Below, one piece after another: positions 59,913 through 64,000 of a stretch of DNA of 64,000 bases. Both the position numbers and the translations under genes were made by a program. Each line of letters begins with the position of its first letter. The first letter of the stretch is position 1. Origin of the DNA: JANLYC01 sp963750495 (GTDB lineage: Bacteria > Actinomycetota > Actinomycetes > Propionibacteriales > Nocardioidaceae); contig CAVVQV010000008.1 in NCBI GenBank assembly GCA_963750495.1, positions 124,001-188,000 of the forward strand. The letters are read 5' to 3'. The notes beneath the pieces were generated by a model. That model searched no databases. It saw only the letters and a list, made by a program, of their open reading frames with translations, and had not been told where the DNA came from.

Positions 59913-61568
59913 CTAGAGCCGTGGGGTGGTACGACGCGTGAGCTCGGCCAGCTCAGGACCTGCGGGCAGGGTGCCGAACGTCTGACCCCAGTCACCGCCC
60001 AACCGGGAGGCGCAGAACAGGTCGGCGACCACCGGGTCGCCGCCCCCGAGGAGCAGGGCGCCTTGCAGACAGGTCGCCATCCGTGCCGCGAGCCGACGGG
60101 CCGAGCCTTCGGCAGCGCTGAGGTCGGCCAGGCCGGCGAGCACGTCGTGGACCGCGGCGTCCAGGTGCACGTTCTCGCCGCGGACACGGCTCATCTCGGT
60201 CAACCAGGCATCCAGCGCGCCGGGAGCTGACGACAGGGCACGCAGGACGTCGAGGGCGTTGATGTTGCCGCTGCCCTCCCAGATCGAGTTCAGGGGCGAC
60301 TCCCGGAAGAGCAGTGGCAGCCCGGACTCCTCGACGTACCCGTTGCCACCAAGGCACTCCAGCGCCTCGGCAACCAGTGACGGGGTGCGTTTGCAGACCC
60401 AGAACTTGGCCAAGGGGAGGGCGATTCTTCGCAGCGCGGTCTCGTGCTCGTCGTCACCGCCGTCGACGGCCGAGGCCAACCGGATCGCCAGGGCCGTCGC
60501 CGCCTCGGACTCGACCGCTAGGTCGGCGATCACGTTCTGCATGAGCGGCTTGTCTGCAAGCGGTCCCCCGAACGCCGAGCGCCCGCTCACGTGCCAGCTG
60601 GCCTCGGCCACGGCGCGGCGCATCAAGGCAGCCGACCCCAGGACACAGTCCAGCCGGGTCGCGGCGACCATTTCGATGATCGTGGCGACTCCGCGGCCCT
60701 CGTCGCCGAGCCGGAAACCGTGCGTGTGGTGGAATTCCAGCTCGGCCGACGCGTTCGACCGGTTGCCCAGCTTGTCCTTGAGCCGTTGGAGCGCGAACGG
60801 GTTGCGGCTGCCGTCGGGGAGCACGCGCTGTACGACGAAGCACGTCAGCCCGCCGGGTGCTTGGGCGAGCACGAGGAAGACGTCGTTCATCGGCGCCGAG
60901 GTGAACCACTTGTGTCCATCGAGCAGATAGCCGTCGTCGGCCGGCGTCGCCGTGGTCACGTTGGCGCGGACGTCGGAGCCACCCTGCTTCTCGGTCATCC
61001 CCATGCCGGCCAGGCAGCCCTCCTTGTCTGCCGGGGAGCGGAGTCCGAAGTCGTAGGCCGTCGACGCCAGTCGGGGTACCCACTGCTCGGCCAGGGCTGC
61101 GTCTCGTCGCAGGGCCGGGACCGCGGCGTACGTCATGGAGATCGGGCAGCCGTGGCCGCTCTCGACCTGTGACCAGGCGTAGAAGCCGACCGCGCGTCGT
61201 AGGTGTGCGTGGGCGTCGTCGGAGGTCCACGGCGTCGCCGCCAGACCGAAGCCGATCCCGCGTTCCATGAGCCAGTGCCACGACGGATGGAACCGCACCT
61301 CGTCGACGCGGTTGCCGTAGCGGTCGAAGGTGACCAGGTCCGGGGTGAAGCGGTTGGCGAGCATCGCGTGCTCGCGCGCCTCTGCGGTTCCCGCGAGCCG
61401 GCCGAGGTCCTTGAGGGAGTCGAGCACGGCCTCAGCAGCGCTGTCGCCCTCCGCATCCGCGGCCGTGACCCGCCGCACCGCAGCGATGAGCCCGGCGTCG
61501 GACGTCACGACATCGTGTCCAACCAGAGGGGCCGACTGGTTCGTGGCTGCCAAGGATGAAGCGTGCAT
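59913..61568 (-). CDS. AidB-like acyl-CoA dehydrogenase
   Basis: 551 aa from ATG 61568, TACGGT-N6-ATG. Length and signatures match AidB rather than chain-length ACADs: NQSAPLVGHDVVTSD at the N-terminus, GMGMTEKQGGSDVRAN, HKWFTSAPMNDVFLVLA, and RESPLNSIWEGSGNINALDVLRAL near the C-terminus. E. coli AidB is an alkylation-response flavoprotein that binds DNA. Whether this one protects DNA or is an isovaleryl-CoA-like dehydrogenase is not shown. It is the first gene of a minus-strand set with aquaporin and glyA. Confidence 0.9.
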   Translation of the reverse strand: MHASSLAATNQSAPLVGHDVVTSDAGLIAAVRRVTAADAEGDSAAEAVLDSLKDLGRLAGTAEAREHAMLANRFTPDLVTFDRYGNRVDEVRFHPSWHWLMERGIGFGLAATPWTSDDAHAHLRRAVGFYAWSQVESGHGCPISMTYAAVPALRRDAALAEQWVPRLASTAYDFGLRSPADKEGCLAGMGMTEKQGGSDVRANVTTATPADDGYLLDGHKWFTSAPMNDVFLVLAQAPGGLTCFVVQRVLPDGSRNPFALQRLKDKLGNRSNASAELEFHHTHGFRLGDEGRGVATIIEMVAATRLDCVLGSAALMRRAVAEASWHVSGRSAFGGPLADKPLMQNVIADLAVESEAATALAIRLASAVDGGDDEHETALRRIALPLAKFWVCKRTPSLVAEALECLGGNGYVEESGLPLLFRESPLNSIWEGSGNINALDVLRALSSAPGALDAWLTEMSRVRGENVHLDAAVHDVLAGLADLSAAEGSARRLAARMATCLQGALLLGGGDPVVADLFCASRLGGDWGQTFGTLPAGPELAELTRRTTPRL

Positions 61569-61586
61569 ATCGATACCGTAGGGGCC
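61569..61586. promoter_or_regulatory. Bidirectional leaderless promoter with overlapping -10 boxes
   Basis: The 18 bp between the divergent AidB-like ATG (61568) and YihY ATG (61587) contain TACCGT on the plus strand (61574-61579) and TACGGT on the minus strand (61575-61580). The two -10-like boxes overlap on opposite strands. Spacers to the start codons are seven and six bases. The whole block reads ATCGATACCGTAGGGG. Confidence 0.65.
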
Positions 61587-62573
61587 ATGGCGTCGGACTC
61601 GGTAGGCAGCAAGCCTGCGCGCACGACGCCGGGTCTGTCGCTGCCCGCAATCCGTGAAGTCACCTGGAAGCTGCTGACCGCCACGGTCGGAGCCTGTTTC
61701 CGCTACCGCGTCACGGGGCTGGCTGCCGAAGCGGCGTTCTTCGCGGTGCTCTCGCTCCCACCACTCGTCTTCGGCCTGGCCGGGAGCATCTACTTCATCG
61801 TCCGCCGGGTCGACCCCGAGCAGATCGTCTTCCTGCGTCAGCAGATCATCGATCTGTCAGCGCAGGTGCTGACCCAGGAGTCGGTGCACAAGGTGGTCGT
61901 TCCGACCGTCAACCGGGTGCTGCAGGAACCCCGCTTCGACGTCGTCTCGGTCGGCTTCATCCTGGCGCTGTGGTCGGGGTCGCGCGCGCTGAACGTGTTC
62001 GTCGACACGATCACGATCATGTACGGCCTCGGTGGGCGTCGGGGGATCGTCCGGACGCGGATGCTGTCGTTCACGCTGTACGTGATCGGCCTGTTCGTCG
62101 GGGTGGTCGTGCTGCCGCTGGTGTTGGCCGGCCCCCGGCTCGTCGACCAGCTGCTCCCCGAGCGCGCGGACGCGCTCAACACGCTGTACTGGCCGACGGT
62201 GATCGTGCTCAGCGTCGCGTTCCTCACGACGCTCTACCATCTCTCGGTTCCGGTCCGGACCTCCTGGCGTCATGACGTCCCCGGTGCCGTGCTGGCCTTC
62301 ACCATGTGGGTCGTCGGCAGCTATCTGCTCCGGCTCGTGCTGGAGTCGGCGACCACGTCGATCTACGGTCCGTTGGCGGCACCGATCGCCGTGCTGCTCT
62401 GGCTCTACCTCACCGCGCTGGCGGTGCTGATCGGCGCCGCCGTCAACGCATCGTTCGACCGGGTCTTCCCTGAGGCGTCCACGAGCGGCGCCAGGCTCGA
62501 GGTACGCCGCCGGCTGATCGGTCGCCGTTCGGGTGACCTGCCGAAGCGACCGACCGACGTCGACGACATCTGA
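61587..62573 (+). CDS. YihY/UPF0761 (RBN-type) membrane protein
   Basis: 328 aa from ATG 61587 (TACCGT-N7). Six membrane helices with the Virul_fac_BrkB/YihY signature: GLAAEAAFFAVLSLPPLVFGLAGSIYF, VGFILALWSGSRALNVFVDTI, and IAVLLWLYLTALAVLIGAAVNA. The charged tail is cytosolic. Early reports of RNase BN activity for this family were corrected; the function is unknown. It diverges from the AidB-like gene over an 18-bp gap. Confidence 0.9.
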   Translation: MASDSVGSKPARTTPGLSLPAIREVTWKLLTATVGACFRYRVTGLAAEAAFFAVLSLPPLVFGLAGSIYFIVRRVDPEQIVFLRQQIIDLSAQVLTQESVHKVVVPTVNRVLQEPRFDVVSVGFILALWSGSRALNVFVDTITIMYGLGGRRGIVRTRMLSFTLYVIGLFVGVVVLPLVLAGPRLVDQLLPERADALNTLYWPTVIVLSVAFLTTLYHLSVPVRTSWRHDVPGAVLAFTMWVVGSYLLRLVLESATTSIYGPLAAPIAVLLWLYLTALAVLIGAAVNASFDRVFPEASTSGARLEVRRRLIGRRSGDLPKRPTDVDDI

Positions 62574-62655
62574 GCGACCGCCCCGTGGCCCCGGAAGCGT
62601 GCCACTCGGCCGTAATTCCGGTGCGTTGCTGCCAACGGACACCTACGCTCGTGGC

Positions 62656-63729
62656 GTGACCGCAGCGTCGGAAAGGCTTCTCGAGCTCGGCTGGGACGAA
62701 TCCTGGGCCGAGCTCGCTGCCGCCTGTCCCCTCCCTGGGCTGCCTGGCCGCGTGACGCGGGTCGACCGCGGCGTGTGCACCGTCGCCACCGAGCACGGAC
62801 CGGTCCGCGCCTCCTGGTCGGCGGCTCTGCTCGAGGCCGCGGCCAGCGACCCGACGAAGGCGCCCTGTGCCGGCGACTGGTGCGTGCTCTGCTGTTGGCC
62901 CGACGGTCCGGTCACGATCCAGGAGGTGCTGGCACGTCGTACGGCGGTCGTCCGGGCGGACGCCTCCCGGGCATCACTCGGGCAGGTCCTCGTCGCCAAC
63001 GTCGACCTGATCGCCGTGGTGGTGGCGCTGCACCCCGAGCCCAACATCTCCCGCATCGAGCGGCTCATGACCCTGGCCTGGGAGAGCGGCGCCCAGCCGA
63101 TCGTCGTGCTGACGAAGCTCGACCTGGTCCCCGACGGTGCTGAGCTGGCCGCAGAGGTACGTACGGCGTGTCCGGGGGTCGACGTCGTCGCCTGCAGCAC
63201 CGTGACAGGGGAGGGGATCGAGGAAGTGCGCGCCCTCATCGGTCTCACCGGAACTGTCGGGCTCATCGGGGCGTCAGGCCACGGCAAGTCGACGCTGACC
63301 AACGCGTTGGTCGGCGCCGAGGTGTTGATCACCAAGCAGATTCGTGACGACGGCAAGGGCCGGCACACTTCCGTGCGCCGCGAGCTCGTGCCGTTGCCCG
63401 GGGGTGGCTCCGTGATCGACACGCCGGGCCTGCGGGGCGTGGGTCTTGTGGACGCTCCGGACGGACTGGCGGCGACCTTTCCCGACATCGAACAGCTCGC
63501 TGCGCGATGCAAGTTCCGCGACTGCAGTCACGGCGGCGAGCCGGGTTGCGCGGTCCGGACCGCCATCGCCGACGGAGAGCTCGCTGAGCGGCGGCTCGAC
63601 AGCTGGTTCCGCCTCCAGCGAGAGCTCGCCCACGTGGCAGCTCGCTCGGATGCCCGCCTGCGTTCCGAGCAGGTGAAGCAATGGAAGAAGCTCACCCAGC
63701 AGCACCGGACGCCACGCCGGGGTCGCTGA
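62656..63729 (+). CDS. rsgA: Ribosome small-subunit GTPase RsgA
   Basis: 357 aa from GTG 62656 (TACGCT-N6-GTG). It has the circularly permuted GTPase order G4-G1-G3: TKLD (153-156), GASGHGKST (205-213; the usual GVGKS is GHGKS) and DTPG (255-258). The OB-fold precedes it and the C-terminal zinc site Cys285, Cys290, His292, Cys298 follows. It matures the 30S subunit. A longer frame from 62533 has no family similarity. Confidence 0.93.
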   Translation: MTAASERLLELGWDESWAELAAACPLPGLPGRVTRVDRGVCTVATEHGPVRASWSAALLEAAASDPTKAPCAGDWCVLCCWPDGPVTIQEVLARRTAVVRADASRASLGQVLVANVDLIAVVVALHPEPNISRIERLMTLAWESGAQPIVVLTKLDLVPDGAELAAEVRTACPGVDVVACSTVTGEGIEEVRALIGLTGTVGLIGASGHGKSTLTNALVGAEVLITKQIRDDGKGRHTSVRRELVPLPGGGSVIDTPGLRGVGLVDAPDGLAATFPDIEQLAARCKFRDCSHGGEPGCAVRTAIADGELAERRLDSWFRLQRELAHVAARSDARLRSEQVKQWKKLTQQHRTPRRGR

Positions 63730-63765
63730 CCCTCCCGAGCCGGCGTCGACGCTGCTCTTGCGACG

Positions 63766-64000
63766 TCAGCGGGCGGTCGGACGCACCGGACGGGTGAACG
63801 AGCCGGCCGGCGTCGTGGCGGTGGTCGGCGCGGCGAGGATGCGTCGGAGGCGGCGCAGCGCACGGTGATGACTCACCCGGACGCTGTTGGAGCTGATGCC
63901 GAGCGCCGATGCGGTGCCGGCCACATCGAGCGCGACGACGTCCAGACACGCAACGACCTCGGCCTCGCGGGCCGGGAGCTGTGCAAGGAGGGCGTGGATC
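63766..64000 (-). CDS. ECF-type RNA polymerase sigma factor, 3' end only
   Basis: The frame is open at the window edge and ends with TGA at 63766-63768, giving the last 77 residues. The visible part is sigma region 4: LLAQLPAREAEVVACLDVV, VAGTASALGISSNSVRVSHHRALRRLRRIL, then a short proline/threonine tail. The helix-turn-helix is of sigma-70 family 2/4 ECF type. The 5' part and any anti-sigma partner lie outside the window. Convergent with rsgA. Confidence 0.82.
   Translation of the reverse strand, partial: IHALLAQLPAREAEVVACLDVVALDVAGTASALGISSNSVRVSHHRALRRLRRILAAPTTATTPAGSFTRPVRPTAR

Overview
The window is high-GC DNA from an actinobacterium. GTG starts are frequent, many genes look leaderless (a TANNNT box six or seven bases before the start codon), ATGA stop/start overlaps are common, and the gene content is typical of the phylum: Rpf under a c-di-AMP riboswitch, a coproporphyrin-dependent heme branch ending in HemQ, DUF3000, DUF222/HNH, a short sulfur-gene leader peptide and an IdeR-like box. 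The mix suggests Propionibacteriales (Nocardioidaceae-like). That placement is inference, because no rRNA or tRNA gene was seen.

Layout. 1-6.7 kb: a secreted alpha/beta hydrolase cut by the window edge, a NERD-domain protein, the copper pair csoR-copA, a DJ-1/PfpI protein and a conserved hypothetical. 6.7-9.3 kb: short tandem repeats, a 21-bp perfect inverted repeat, an ArsR/AHSA1 pair and an MFS exporter. 9.4-15.6 kb is the accessory stretch: an IS110-family element, a nucleoside-deoxyribosyltransferase-like gene, extragenic palindromes, a DUF222/HNH gene broken by three lesions, a methyltransferase, a NUDIX hydrolase and a nucleotidyltransferase. 15.7-31.4 kb: a fused FAD/Fe-S dehydrogenase divergent from a Na+/H+ antiporter that ends in a UBP zinc finger, a PemK-like protein, a small secreted cysteine-rich M15-like protein, HrpA, a DUF1206 membrane protein, a TetR/MFS drug-efflux pair, an FUSC transporter and an aldo/keto reductase. 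31.4-35 kb: the riboswitch and rpf, a lipoprotein, and a reduced iron-uptake pair (EfeU plus a double-cupredoxin lipoprotein) behind an IdeR-like box.

35-44.6 kb holds the heme neighbourhood: RNase D and DUF3000 on one strand, and hemE, hemY and hemQ on the other. A TfoX-like protein, a membrane zinc metalloprotease, a DinB-family protein and MsrB follow. 44.7-53.9 kb: a large secreted nuclease, then a split NHEJ set (a LigD-type polymerase and a separate ATP ligase). Between the two NHEJ genes lie a disordered acidic protein, a small CopD-like membrane protein, a tiny C2H2-like zinc protein and a Usp-like protein. RibD-like reductase and PPK2 follow. 53.9-57.5 kb is the assimilatory sulfur operon (leader peptide, sulfite reductase, 60-aa zinc ribbon, APS reductase, sirohydrochlorin chelatase), joined throughout by ATGA overlaps. 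57.6-64 kb: glyA, an aquaporin and an AidB-like dehydrogenase on the minus strand, YihY and RsgA on the plus strand, and the 3' end of an ECF sigma-factor gene.

Points most worth a second look are the sulfur-operon leader peptide, the AidB/YihY promoter whose two -10 boxes overlap on opposite strands, the recurring TANNNT-N6-start architecture, the antiporter-UBP fusion, the ENWVPDVA-repeat zinc protein inside the NHEJ neighbourhood, and the possible guide RNA upstream of the IS110 transposase. No CRISPR array, prophage or clear defence island was found.
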